Positions 43,997-52,569 of a DNA stretch of 64,000 bases are shown here, in pieces. The DNA comes from Methanosarcina acetivorans C2A (GTDB lineage Archaea > Halobacteriota > Methanosarcinia > Methanosarcinales > Methanosarcinaceae): the NCBI RefSeq assembly GCF_000007345.1, contig NC_003552.1:2046001-2110000 (forward strand), given 5' to 3'. Both the position numbers and the translations under genes were made by a program. Numbering within the stretch: position 1 is the first letter of the stretch; every line of letters starts with the position of its first letter. The notes under the pieces are model-generated. The model did not search any database and was not told the origin of the DNA. It was given only the letters and a program-made list of their open reading frames with translations.

Positions 43997-44470
43997 TCAG
44001 TACTTTTTAAAACCTTTGACGTTTAGCTTAAAAAGAGACTTCCCGCTGCCCGTGAAATCAATCTCTTTTTCCCCTGCTACCAGTACTGTGGAAAGGGGAG
44101 GGAGCTGATCGACTTCTTCACTTTCGACCCTCTTAAAATGGAAAAAAGACTCAAATGCGTCAGCAATCTCTCCCTGGCCTGCAAGCACCGGTTCAAGATC
44201 CGGAAACCAGTAAGAACCGATGTCCTCAGAATACCAGTCCGAAAACCTGAGGGAAAAGAGAAGTTTCCCTGCATCGTCGTAAAAGCCGAGTTCTCCGGGA
44301 TTCCCGTGGTATTCTCCCACGACTATGAGAGGTCCGCCCTCTGCAAACCCTATAAGTTCCTGCATACCCATCTTGCCGCGGGTAATGCATCTACCGGTAA
44401 TGAAGCGTGATAGAAGTTTGCAAAGTGTCCGGGTCTTTGCAGAAGGTTTGCGAGAAGTAGTAATTAACAT
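43997..44470 (-). CDS. Brix domain ribosome biogenesis protein
   Basis: This 157-residue protein is an archaeal minimal Brix/IMP4-like factor that binds rRNA during ribosome assembly. The N-terminus [21 protein letters not shown] is characteristic, followed by [16 protein letters not shown] and [20 protein letters not shown] (Brix strands). The C-terminus ends in a conserved [12 protein letters not shown]-type strand. AGGGGAAGT stands directly before the ATG. It is transcribed with pcc1 just downstream. Both genes are housekeeping, so the 2.6-kb non-coding block upstream marks the boundary of a variable region. Confidence 0.85.
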
Positions 44471-44922
44471 ACTTCCCCTGACGAGATTTTAGTATTTTTC
44501 ACTTTCGCTCCACCTGTAAATCATTTTTATTTCTGCTTACAGTGGAGGTGAGTATATGGGAATACATGATTATCAAGTTAACGTAAGCTTCCGCGGATAA
44601 AAGAGAGAATACGGACTGCAGGATATTCTGGAATAATAAGTCTATTCTGAATTTTGAAAATTATCTTTTTGCCGAAGGTTTGAAACTTCCTGGTAAAAAT
44701 ATATGACTACTTTGAACATTATTTCAGAAACTACCAGAAAATATTTTTTGTAATGGAGGAACTCGATGTTCATCCCACGTTCCGCAATATTTTATAGATT
44801 ATCAACATTTCTCATGATAGCTTTTTTGAGCGGATTAAAGCATTTAGACTTTGAATAAAACTTGATGAAAATCGATATTTTGTCAGTTAAATCGGAAGGA
44901 TTACTCCTCCTTTTTCCTCCAG

Positions 44923-44956
44923 GAACCGTACTTGAAAGTTTCCCTTCACACGGCCC
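44923..44956 (-). ncRNA. Group II intron domain V motif
   Basis: On the minus strand this 34-base hairpin folds as expected for domain V: lower stem GGGCCGTG with TACGGTTC (8 bp, three G-T pairs), a two-base AG bulge on the 3' side, upper stem TGAAGG with CTTTCA, and a GAAA tetraloop. Length, bulge and GNRA loop match the family exactly. The catalytic triad, normally AGC or CGC, reads GGC here, which suggests decay. A weak domain VI-like hairpin follows. No reverse transcriptase frame is nearby, so it is an ORF-less or degenerate intron. Confidence 0.65.
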
Positions 44957-45332
44957 GAGTGTTTTCAAATCCTTTCGGTATCAGACTGAGGCAAAGTTTG
45001 AACTCCTGTCCAATCCATTACGGGTTGACAGTCGTTTTTTACCGAATCCTCTACCCTCAATGCCATCGTAATCCCTCAATATAGTCGTACCTATTATGGG
45101 AGCATTTAGGGCTTACCAGTTCCATAATACAAATAATGTGAATACTTAAATTGTAATTTTCTGGTAACAGATAACTCATTAATGTTTTTCTATTGATGAA
45201 ACACAGAAATAAAGAGTTATCTATATTTAATTAACAATACCTTTGATTTTTTTATATGACTTAACCCAAGCTCTGATTTTTAAATCACATAACCTTCTCC
45301 TAAAATTGGATTATGCGTTGAAATTAAAGCGC

Positions 45333-45419
45333 ATAAGCTACAGGTTTTAATTTTGAGATCACAAGCATCTGAGCTGGCAGATTTGCGGAGTTAAGCTTAC
45401 ACGTTTTAATTTTAGGAAC
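45333..45419. repeat. 25-bp interrupted direct repeat
   Basis: ATAAGCTACAGGTTTTAATTTTGAG (45333-45357) and TTAAGCTTACACGTTTTAATTTTAGGAAC (45391-45419) share most of their bases. Both lie inside the proposed intron. Confidence 0.6.
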
Positions 45420-45687
45420 TCAGGTCCGATTAGCCTCTTCGGCTGATCGATAACCGGTTGTCTCCCCACAGGCCCGGCTTCTCTAATAAAGACTCTGATT
45501 GTGTTTTTTGCGATATTAGTCCGCTGGCTTTTTTACGACCTATCAACACAATATCGTTTTTATACCCATCCAGTATAAAAATGAGAATTTTTACTTTAAA
45601 ATAGAAAAGTAATGACCCCATATTCTGAAAATCAAACCTGTATGAATATATAATCTATTTTATCACAAATTTTTTCCCCGGTTGTAA

Positions 45688-45821
45688 AGAGTCTATCTGC
45701 AAAGTCAATAATGGCATGTTGCAAAGTTACAACAGGTCTATAATATCCGAATGGTCGCTCCGGTTGCACATCAGCTGTTGTAAAAGTTACAGCAAACAAT
45801 ATGACTTTTTAGATAGACTCT
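45688..45821. mobile_element. 134-bp MITE-like inverted-repeat element
   Basis: The ends AGAGTCTATCTGCAAAGTCA (45688-45707) and TGACTTTTTAGATAGACTCT (45802-45821) are inverted repeats matching at 18 of 20 bases. Inside, a second imperfect inversion involves TTGCAAAGTTACAACAG and CTGTTGTAAAAGTTACAG. There is no coding sequence. Size and structure fit a miniature inverted-repeat transposable element mobilised by a DDE transposase elsewhere in the genome. No clear target duplication was identified. Confidence 0.65.
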
Positions 45822-46320
45822 AAGAGTACGAATGTGTTAATAATATTTAATATTTTGTTATGATATATGAAATTAGTTTCTATTATAATAACTAATTGTG
45901 ATTTAATTTATATTATTTCCGATTAATTGTAATTAATTTTAATTAAAATCTTACTAATTACTTATTCACTGGCTAGCTTTCGAATATCCAAATAGGAAAC
46001 GATAATTCTTCCTGAAATGGATTGAGAGATCTCGGTTCTGGTAACTTCTTTTTTCTATCCGGTCTGCCCCGTCTTAAATTGAAAAAAAGTATCAATGGAT
46101 GTTGTCAAATAAAATCAATTCATTTTCATATACGAGAAAGAGAAGACACATTAAATAAGGGATAATACAATTAATTGTTTCTTCTCTGGCTGATTACAGT
46201 AAGGATATTAAATAACAACTATTTTCTCTTATCTGATATTAAAAATATCAATAAAAATAATACTTCATTGGACTAACTGAATAGAAAATATTAAATACTA
46301 TGCATTAATACATATATTTT

Positions 46321-46461
46321 CAGAAGCGTTTCTAAAAGATAGAAACGTCTTCTGAGATAATGAGCAGTTTAATACCGAAGGTTTCCTGCCTGCAGAAGAA
46401 GTTTTAAGCAGGTAGGGAACTGACGGTGTAGGGCGAAGCCAGATAAATTGTCCTTTTGCCC
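46321..46461 (+). ncRNA. Triple-hairpin small RNA candidate
   Basis: Hairpin 1 (46321-46354) pairs CAGAAG-CGTTTCTA with TAGAAACG-(T)-CTTCTG, 14 bp with one bulge and an AAAGA loop. Hairpin 2 pairs GTTTCCTGCCTGC (46381-46393) with GCAGGTAGGGAAC (46408-46420), 13 bp including two G-T pairs. A weaker third pairs GGGC (46431-46434) with GCCC (46458-46461). G-T pairs in a long stem suggest selection on RNA. An AT-rich box at about 46284-46297 lies about 28 bases before hairpin 1. I do not recognise the family, and the strand is inferred from that box. Confidence 0.55.
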
Positions 46462-46905
46462 AATATCAAGTATTTCCCACAATCTTTTCTGAAGTATTTT
46501 CTGGCTATCGCCTGAAAACTGTGGTGGTTCTGAGTTTTTAAGGTTATTCGGTTTGACCGGAGGTTAGTTACACTCAATTGCTCTCAGTTTTAGTTGCTCT
46601 TTGTTATCCCCATTTATTCCTATCTTCTTATCAGCCGCTAACGAGAGGCTGGTATGTGTGAATTTTCATGTTCAGGGATTTAACCTAAAAAGGGGAATCA
46701 TATCCTGTAATTGATATTATTGAATTTCCTGTGTCAGGGTCATTTTTAAATTTTGTCACTGTTTCGACGAATTTTTCGTGTTTGGCTTTGTGAGTTCTTT
46801 TTTCATTGAAGGAAGGAAACAAATTCTTACCCTATGACTACTGTATTCTATTCACCTCTTTATTACAAGGGGAGCGCAGAGGGTCACGAATACTCCGATC
46901 TTTAC

Positions 46906-47015
46906 AGGCTGTCCGACAATTACCTCGATAATAAAAGAATTCCTTTTTTGATTTAAGGGCTTATTTGCTTCCTTTTTAGCACTTTTTATTACTATCAATA
47001 ATTGTCGGCCAGCCT
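46906..47015. mobile_element. 110-bp MITE-like inverted-repeat element
   Basis: AGGCTGTCCGACAATTA (46906-46922) and TAATTGTCGGCCAGCCT (46999-47015) are inverted repeats with one mismatch. Similarity continues inward (GATAATAAAAG against TTTTTATTACTATC). There is no coding sequence. The ends differ from those of the 45.7-kb element, so a different transposase family would be involved. Confidence 0.6.
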
Positions 47016-47082
47016 CTTAGGGTTGGGTGGCCGCACGCAAGTTGATTTCTTCGGTGCAGGCTAACCCTGAGTTTGTCAGAAG

Positions 47083-48267
47083 TTAGTTTTCTGTGCCCGT
47101 GTCATTATGAGCAGCTCCCGGATACCAGCTTTTCTCCTGCAAGGAGTGGATCAAAGCCAGGTAAAGATCTCGAAGTTTTTCTTCATAGCCTTCAATTTCT
47201 GCCAGAAAACCGGACCCTCCTTCCTCAAGACTCTTGGTTGCGGTTGACTCCAGGTTTTCAGCAGATTCTTTCAATTTTTCCCTTGCTCTTGTAACTGGAG
47301 CGGCACTCATATTCTTTTCAGTTTCGTTCGCTTTTTCACCTGTCACGGCAAAGTGAGAGAAACCCGTAGTTTCGGCTTCCAGATAAAGATTTTCTACATC
47401 CTCCTTCACTTTCTTCGTAAGCAAAGGCTTCCATTCCTCGCCGTCAAAGTGTGCCAGGACAATTGAATTTACATCGATACCGTTTTCCATGACCCACGTT
47501 TTGTCCACTCTGAAACCGATAACGGCATTTTCGATATTTTCCGGTGTTGCAACACCTTCGTTTCCAACCCAGATATTCAGGTATTTGTAGACCTCACCAT
47601 CGGGTGTGTCTGAAGTAAGAGTGGACCGCTCTTTCAACATCTCAATGATGGTTGTGATCTTTCCGAGGGTTTTTTTGGCATCAAACTCCACATACTTTAC
47701 GCAGGTGGCATCCTCTGTGAAATTAAACCTTGCACGACTGCCAGCTGTTACATACTGCTGTGAGAGTTCTCTGGCTTCTACGTTACTGGCAGGTTCCGGA
47801 GATCCCCCTCCTCCTCCTCCGGAAGAACTGCCACCTGAAGAGCTCTTTCCGGAGGAACTACTCCCTGAGCTTGAGATCTCGATATGGACAGGAATCATAA
47901 TCCCTGTTCCAACATCTCCGCCGGGTACGGTACATGGGACTTTTATCTTGCAGTCTACGTCCTCTTTAGCCGAAGCCGGAACATTGAGCGTTACCTTAAC
48001 TTCTTTATTTTCCCCTGCTTTCAGCTCAAAAGAAGAGACAGAAAATGTAAACCAGCTACTGTAAGTGCTGTCATCGATGAAAACGTTATATGTTGCAGTT
48101 TCAGTCCCTGTGTTTATCACATATAACGACTGCTCTGCCGAACTTCCCGGAGCAAGCATGTAACTCATGTTACCGGGGCTTACCCCGATTCCTATGTCAG
48201 AAGCAGTAGCAACGACCTGCATCGAGACCATAAAAGCAATGATAAATAACACAACTTTCATTCTCAT
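47083..48267 (-). CDS. PGF-pre-PGF domain surface protein
   Basis: This 394-residue secreted protein has a signal peptide (1-22), an Ig/NEW3-like beta domain (about 25-130, with YMLAPGSSAEQSLYVINTGTE and KAGENKEVKVTLNVPASA) and a serine/glycine linker (about 133-155). A PGF-pre-PGF domain follows (about 157-310), recognised by YVEFDAKKTLGKITTIIEML and GFSHFAVTG. That domain usually precedes a PGF-CTERM sorting tail, but here the chain continues as a charged helical segment (REKLKESAENLES and on) and ends without the tripartite tail. It is therefore released or held by other contacts. GAGGT stands before the ATG. It is monocistronic. Confidence 0.85.
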   Translation of the reverse strand: MRMKVVLFIIAFMVSMQVVATASDIGIGVSPGNMSYMLAPGSSAEQSLYVINTGTETATYNVFIDDSTYSSWFTFSVSSFELKAGENKEVKVTLNVPASAKEDVDCKIKVPCTVPGGDVGTGIMIPVHIEISSSGSSSSGKSSSGGSSSGGGGGGSPEPASNVEARELSQQYVTAGSRARFNFTEDATCVKYVEFDAKKTLGKITTIIEMLKERSTLTSDTPDGEVYKYLNIWVGNEGVATPENIENAVIGFRVDKTWVMENGIDVNSIVLAHFDGEEWKPLLTKKVKEDVENLYLEAETTGFSHFAVTGEKANETEKNMSAAPVTRAREKLKESAENLESTATKSLEEGGSGFLAEIEGYEEKLRDLYLALIHSLQEKSWYPGAAHNDTGTEN

Positions 48268-48707
48268 TCATAAACCTCAAGATTTCCGGGCTCCTGTTAT
48301 GATCGAACTTCTTCACGATCGGACTGTGATTCTAAATTATTTTTTTCTGCCGGATTTATATCTTAAATTGAACTTCCGTTGATTGTAATGTATGTTCAGT
48401 TACTTTGTAATTTATGTTTAGTCCATAATTAATTTACAAATATTACATATCTTGAGATTCTTATATTAAAAATATTTGTTTTTGTTTTATTTATTCTAAA
48501 ATAGAACATCATATTATTTGATTTAGTACATATTTTGTGTTAATTATTTGTTATCACCTAACTGAAACCCTCCTGAAATGTCATCTTGTTCCTGCTCGTC
48601 TCAAAATCAAATTAATCTGGAGAAATCTCGATTCCTGCAGGATAAAATGAATTTTTGAGCTTTTCCGTATTTATTGCAGGATTGTTGCTCCCGCTGCAGA
48701 CAAAAAT
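48268..48707. other. AT-rich intergenic region
   Basis: 440 bases between two minus-strand genes. It contains the promoter of the PGF-pre-PGF gene and several TATA-like AT tracts around 48420-48550. No gene is seen. Confidence 0.4.
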
Positions 48708-49883
48708 TCAGTATTCTGAGGTGGATTCCAGAGAATTTTCTGCAAGAGTTATGACCTTCCGCTTCAGATCCTCAAGATTTGTAAAAAATCCGGTGTATTC
48801 TCCTGAAAAGAGTTCATGTTGAAGCCTTCTCCCGAGTTCGTCGTCCATTTCGGGCTTTAGATGCAGGACCAGAGACCCCGGGGCATAGTTCACTGCAGTT
48901 GCAAGTTCGTCACAGTCCCCGTCCGTAATCCCCAGAACAGGGATTCCAAATCTGTATAGGATATTTCCTGCAAGCTCCGTTGTGTCATCTCCAATAGTAA
49001 TGGCAAGCCCTGCTCCTTCAATTAGCTCAAATGCACGCTCTGCGCAGTGGTCTATAAGGATAACCTTCACACCGCTCTCCGGGGTTTGTTCCTGTAAAAA
49101 ACCTTTTTTCAGAGGAAGATTTTTCTCCAGCCCTCTGGTTTTATTTTCGAGCGGGTTTTTGCAGACATCCGAACTTTTTCGGGAAGCTGAGGTTTTTACC
49201 CATGCTCTTACAAGGTCTAAGGGCACTCTTTCTCCATGCTTATGAAGGATTTCAATTCCCTGTTCCTTTATGATTCCTCCTTCCATTGAAGTAAGAAATC
49301 CATTTTCAGCTACAAGGGCGACCTCCGAGGAAGTAGCTTTTCCAACCACAATTCCTTCGACCATTATGTTTGCCCCCGGGAAAGTTGAGATTCTTCTCAC
49401 AACCCGTTTTCCCTGGTTACTTATCTCTATATTGTTGACTGGCAGAGGGGGCCTGGAAATTTTAAGGTTAAGAAGATTGGAGAGTTTTTTTGCATGGGGA
49501 CCCGCAGCCCTGTTCCAGGGTATAAGTTCCCCATCAAAGCATCCTGGCCTTTCAATCTGGATCAGGGGTTTCTCATCAGGATTTTTTATATTCGAAACCA
49601 CAATCCTTCCGAAAGTCCGGCCTGTTTGAAGTTCGCGGCCGTGGTTCAGAAGGCACACAAGGTCGTTTGATCCGAAAAGAGTCTCAATGCAGGCACTGGG
49701 TTTCAGAAACTGTTCTATTTCGATCAGATCTTCAAGACCGGCATCAATCGCCGCAACTTTCCCCATAGTACCGCAGAGGCAGGCATTTATGCAATTTTCC
49801 CTGGAAAGAAGGGCAAGAATGTCTTTTACCGTCTGGGGAGAATCCATAAGCTGGAGGTTATGAATCACAATTCCAATTTGCAT
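48708..49883 (-). CDS. DUF2117 family protein
   Basis: This 391-residue soluble protein matches the methanogen-associated DUF2117 family. The N-terminus MQIGIVIHNLQLMDSPQTVKD starts an alpha/beta domain with a CLCGTMGKVAAIDAGLEDLI segment near residue 36. The middle has FGRIVVSNIKNPDEKPLIQIERPGCFDGELIPWN-type sequence, and the C-terminal domain has KVILIDHCAERAF and ITIGDDTTELAGNILYRFGIPVLGITDGDCD. The GDDTTE and GITDGDCDE stretches look like a nucleotide- or metal-binding site. A variable, lysine/serine-rich insert lies around residues 235-270. No reaction is known. It is monocistronic and conserved in gene content across methanogens as far as I recall. Confidence 0.8.
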   Translation of the reverse strand: MQIGIVIHNLQLMDSPQTVKDILALLSRENCINACLCGTMGKVAAIDAGLEDLIEIEQFLKPSACIETLFGSNDLVCLLNHGRELQTGRTFGRIVVSNIKNPDEKPLIQIERPGCFDGELIPWNRAAGPHAKKLSNLLNLKISRPPLPVNNIEISNQGKRVVRRISTFPGANIMVEGIVVGKATSSEVALVAENGFLTSMEGGIIKEQGIEILHKHGERVPLDLVRAWVKTSASRKSSDVCKNPLENKTRGLEKNLPLKKGFLQEQTPESGVKVILIDHCAERAFELIEGAGLAITIGDDTTELAGNILYRFGIPVLGITDGDCDELATAVNYAPGSLVLHLKPEMDDELGRRLQHELFSGEYTGFFTNLEDLKRKVITLAENSLESTSEY

Positions 49884-50294
49884 ACATTTAAAACATACAT
49901 AGTCAAACTAATTATACTAATCGAATTAATTTTGTGTTAATAATTCGATACTCATTTCGAAATTAGTAGGGGCATTTACTTCTGCACAATTAACATTCCC
50001 GGCAGATAGTAGAAGATCCAGTGGGTACATAGAGTTTGAAGAAGTCTTATAATTTCATCGGGGATTGTCTGAGAGACATGTATACGCCATCCGGCACAGA
50101 GTCGTTTAAGAAGAAATTTCGATCAAAAATCAAAAAAGTTATATATTCATAATTTATGTTAATTAATTTAAATATTGTATCATGAAATAATGAATATATC
50201 AATATTTTTTACCTATATATTTTACGCTTATGTAATTTAATACTAACTTCATATGTGATCTGGCACCTGCTCCCAGGGCAGGAATATAAAGGGA
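49884..50294. other. Intergenic region between divergent genes
   Basis: About 410 bases, with the promoter of the DUF2117 gene on the minus side and the promoter of the permease operon on the plus side. The last 150 bases are extremely AT-rich (50140-50240). No gene is seen. Confidence 0.4.
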
Positions 50295-51500
50295 TTGGTG
50301 AATGGTTTGATTGAAGAGTTCGCAATGGCAATACGGCAGTTGCGCCTTAAAAAACTAAGAACCTTGCTTATTCTCCTCGGAATTGCTATAGGAGTTGCAA
50401 CGGTAGTAGCTGTCGTTTCTTTCGGGGAAGGTCTTCGTATCAATGCAGTCGAAGAAATCCAGAAGTCCCGGGACCTGACTCTGATTGAAGTTTCTCCGGG
50501 GATCAGAGGCGACGGTCTTGTCCTTATAAGCAACTCGAAAGTAGAGGAGATTAAGGAACACGCAGAGCTTGTCTGCCCTTACGTAAAGGACGCTTACGTC
50601 AGCCCTTCGGGGACTTATTTTGAATTGTTCGGGGTCCAGGAAGTTTACAGGTCTGCAAACGAGCTCGAGCTGGCCGGTGGGACCTGGTTTGACAGCGGAG
50701 AGGACAGCGAAGAGAACCGGATCGTTCTTGGAAGTGACCTATGGGAAAAACTGGAAAAAATAGACGGGGCAAAAATTGGGACCCCGATTACAGCAAGTCT
50801 GCGCCTTTACGGAGAAGACGGCAGACCTCTTGATAAGAAAGTAACTTTTACTCCCGTGGGCCATCTGAAACCCTCCGGAAACGAAATCGATTCAGGAGCT
50901 TTCATGAAGCTTGAATCTGCAAAAGAACTCAGTGAAAAGGAGCATTATGACGGAATTCTGATAAAGGTGGAAAGTTCTTCCCTGGTCCACGAAACAAGGG
51001 AGCAGGTAGAAAAACTGGGACTTTCCACCTCAAGTGCCCAGGACGAAATCGACTCGGTCAACAGGATCATGAACGGGGTTACTCTTGTCCTTGCCTTTTT
51101 CTCAAGCATTTCCCTGCTCGTAGGCGGGTTGATGGTTATCAATACAATGGTGATCTCAGTCTACGAACGAACCCGGGAAATAGGGATTTCAAAAGCTCTC
51201 GGAGCTTCGGAGTCGGATATCCTGCGGATGTTTTTAGCCGAATGTCTCTTTATAGGAACCCTGGGAGGATTTTTAGGGGACTTTTTTGGGGTTCTTTTCG
51301 CAACCCTCATAGATAGGGCAGGAAGAGCTCTCCTGATGTCGAGGCTTGAAATAGGAAGTATTGAACACCTGACTGCCCTGAACTTCAAGATTCTTGCGGC
51401 CGGGATCCTGATCTCCTTACTCGTATCCGTAATCTCGGGGCTCTACCCTGCCTGGAGAGCCTCAAAACTGGATCCTGTAAGAGCTTTAAGGCAGCTTTGA
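50295..51500 (+). CDS. MacB/FtsX-type ABC transporter permease
   Basis: This 401-residue permease has the four-helix MacB/LolC topology: a first helix (about 20-45, LRTLLILLGIAIGVATVVAVVSFG), a large extracytoplasmic MacB-like domain (about 50-255) and three C-terminal helices (about 258-285, 312-340 and 362-387) with the FtsX signature YERTREIGISKALGASESDILRMFLAE. Such systems use ATP to drive a mechanical movement of the outer domain, exporting or releasing lipids, peptides or surface proteins. No ATPase is adjacent, but a MacB-type ATPase gene lies at 61.3 kb at the far end of the same locus. TTG 50295, GTG 50298 and TTG 50307 are possible starts. It opens a three-gene operon. Confidence 0.9.
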   Translation: MVNGLIEEFAMAIRQLRLKKLRTLLILLGIAIGVATVVAVVSFGEGLRINAVEEIQKSRDLTLIEVSPGIRGDGLVLISNSKVEEIKEHAELVCPYVKDAYVSPSGTYFELFGVQEVYRSANELELAGGTWFDSGEDSEENRIVLGSDLWEKLEKIDGAKIGTPITASLRLYGEDGRPLDKKVTFTPVGHLKPSGNEIDSGAFMKLESAKELSEKEHYDGILIKVESSSLVHETREQVEKLGLSTSSAQDEIDSVNRIMNGVTLVLAFFSSISLLVGGLMVINTMVISVYERTREIGISKALGASESDILRMFLAECLFIGTLGGFLGDFFGVLFATLIDRAGRALLMSRLEIGSIEHLTALNFKILAAGILISLLVSVISGLYPAWRASKLDPVRALRQL

Positions 51501-51560
51501 AAAAAGAACAGGCAATTTTTCAGGAGCAATTACAGGAACAATTTTTCAGGAGACACCACC

Positions 51561-52493
51561 GTGGATACCGGGAAAAAAATTTTAATAGCTGGGCTTCTAG
51601 GAGTAGGACTGCTGTTCCTGATTCTCTTCTTTTCGGGAAACGGGGGCTGGCAGGGAGACGGCATCCCCCCATATACAATCGCAGAAGGAACTGTTAGGGG
51701 AGAGGTATATGTCGACGGCGGGCACGGCTATACCGGAGAAAATCCTTATCTCCAGTATTTCGAACTGCCTCTGGGAGATGTAAAGTATGCAAGGCTTTAC
51801 GTGCCTGTCTGGAACTACGACAGTGGAGACAGTATCCGGGTGACGGTCAATGGAAAAGAACTTGCTGTAAGACAGGAACCTGATTATGCTTCGGCATGGG
51901 GTACAGCTCTCTACTGTCTCGAGTCCAATACTTCCCTTGGCCCCGGGTTAAATGAAGTCTCGGTCCTATCCGAAAACCCGGGAGGAGGTCCATATGGCAT
52001 CACCCTGGTTGCCGTTTGCGAGAACAGATCCCTGCCTCCTGTCAGGTTCTGGATCAACGAAGGCAACTATGCCCTTACCTATACGAATAAACAGGACAGG
52101 GTAACAAGCACCTTTAAAGGTGCATCTCCAGGGAAAAATGCAAGCCTTTACGCTATGCTGGTTGCAGGCACCGAAGGAGAAAAGGATGATCTCTATTTCG
52201 ATTCCTTAAAGATCGGTAGCGATGTGGGGAACTCCTCGCAGGGAAAGTACTTTGACCTGTATTCGACTTCGGTTTCCCCGAAAAGTACGGAAAGTATCCT
52301 GAGCTTCGAAAGGGGAGAGGAAGGCTATCTCCATCCCTGCGTTGCAGTCCTTGTTTCAGAATCGGAATCAGACAGTGAATTTCTCAAACTTCATGAGCAG
52401 AAAAGCTCAACAGGAGGACAGATCCCGTATTCTGTAATCGTCGTATCCATTCTAGCCTGCCTGGCGCTTGTCCTGAGGTTCAGGAAGAAATGA
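51561..52493 (+). CDS. DUF3344 surface protein with two membrane anchors
   Basis: The 310-residue protein is one of four DUF3344-type proteins in this locus. A membrane/signal segment (residues 7-26) is followed by the DUF3344 domain (about 35-280): GIPPYTIAEGTVRGEVYVDGG, a YARLYVPVWNYDSGD strand and an EGYLHPCVAVLV closing strand. A C-terminal helix (about 285-304, SVIVVSILACLALVLRF) and the basic tail RKK anchor it. It is exposed on the cell surface. The start is GTG 51561 with AGGAGA before it. It lies 60 bases after the permease gene and 76 before the S-component fusion, so all three are probably one operon. The fold's ligand is unknown. Confidence 0.82.
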   Translation: MDTGKKILIAGLLGVGLLFLILFFSGNGGWQGDGIPPYTIAEGTVRGEVYVDGGHGYTGENPYLQYFELPLGDVKYARLYVPVWNYDSGDSIRVTVNGKELAVRQEPDYASAWGTALYCLESNTSLGPGLNEVSVLSENPGGGPYGITLVAVCENRSLPPVRFWINEGNYALTYTNKQDRVTSTFKGASPGKNASLYAMLVAGTEGEKDDLYFDSLKIGSDVGNSSQGKYFDLYSTSVSPKSTESILSFERGEEGYLHPCVAVLVSESESDSEFLKLHEQKSSTGGQIPYSVIVVSILACLALVLRFRKK

Positions 52494-52569
52494 TGTTTTG
52501 AGAACAGAAGCCCCTTACCAGAATTAAAAAAAGGCAGACGAAAAGAGGTAAAACGAAAAGAGGTAAAAT

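Larger units (their letters stand above)
44880..45560 (-). mobile_element. Probable ORF-less or decayed group II intron
   Basis: The boundaries are approximate. Domain V (44923-44956) fixes the 3' end. Upstream on the minus strand, 45430-45475 is a GC-richer, self-complementary segment (CCGA…TCGG, AACCGGTT) that could be part of domain I; a GTGTTG at about 45551-45556 is a possible but poor 5' end. About 650 bases is the size of known ORF-less ribozymes. No open frame for a reverse transcriptase was found. Methanosarcina genomes are known to carry ORF-less group II introns. Confidence 0.45.
44471..47082. other. 2.6-kb gene-poor block with element remnants
   Basis: No convincing protein gene is seen over 2.6 kb. 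In order it holds a group II intron domain V motif (44923-44956, minus), a 25-bp direct repeat (45333-45358 and 45391-45419), a 134-bp inverted-repeat element (45688-45821), a triple-hairpin RNA candidate (46321-46461) and a 110-bp inverted-repeat element (46906-47015). The open frames at 44862-45071 and 45430-45621 overlap the intron-like sequence and are not supported as genes. Confidence 0.6.

Noticed and set aside
44862-45071. 69-codon plus-strand open frame
   Set aside because: Lies antisense over the group II intron domain V region and shows no protein family features.
46180-46321. Possible NrpR operator before the small RNA candidate, as for nitrogen-regulated Methanosarcina sRNAs
   Set aside because: No GGTA-N5/6-TACC-type palindrome was found in the upstream sequence.
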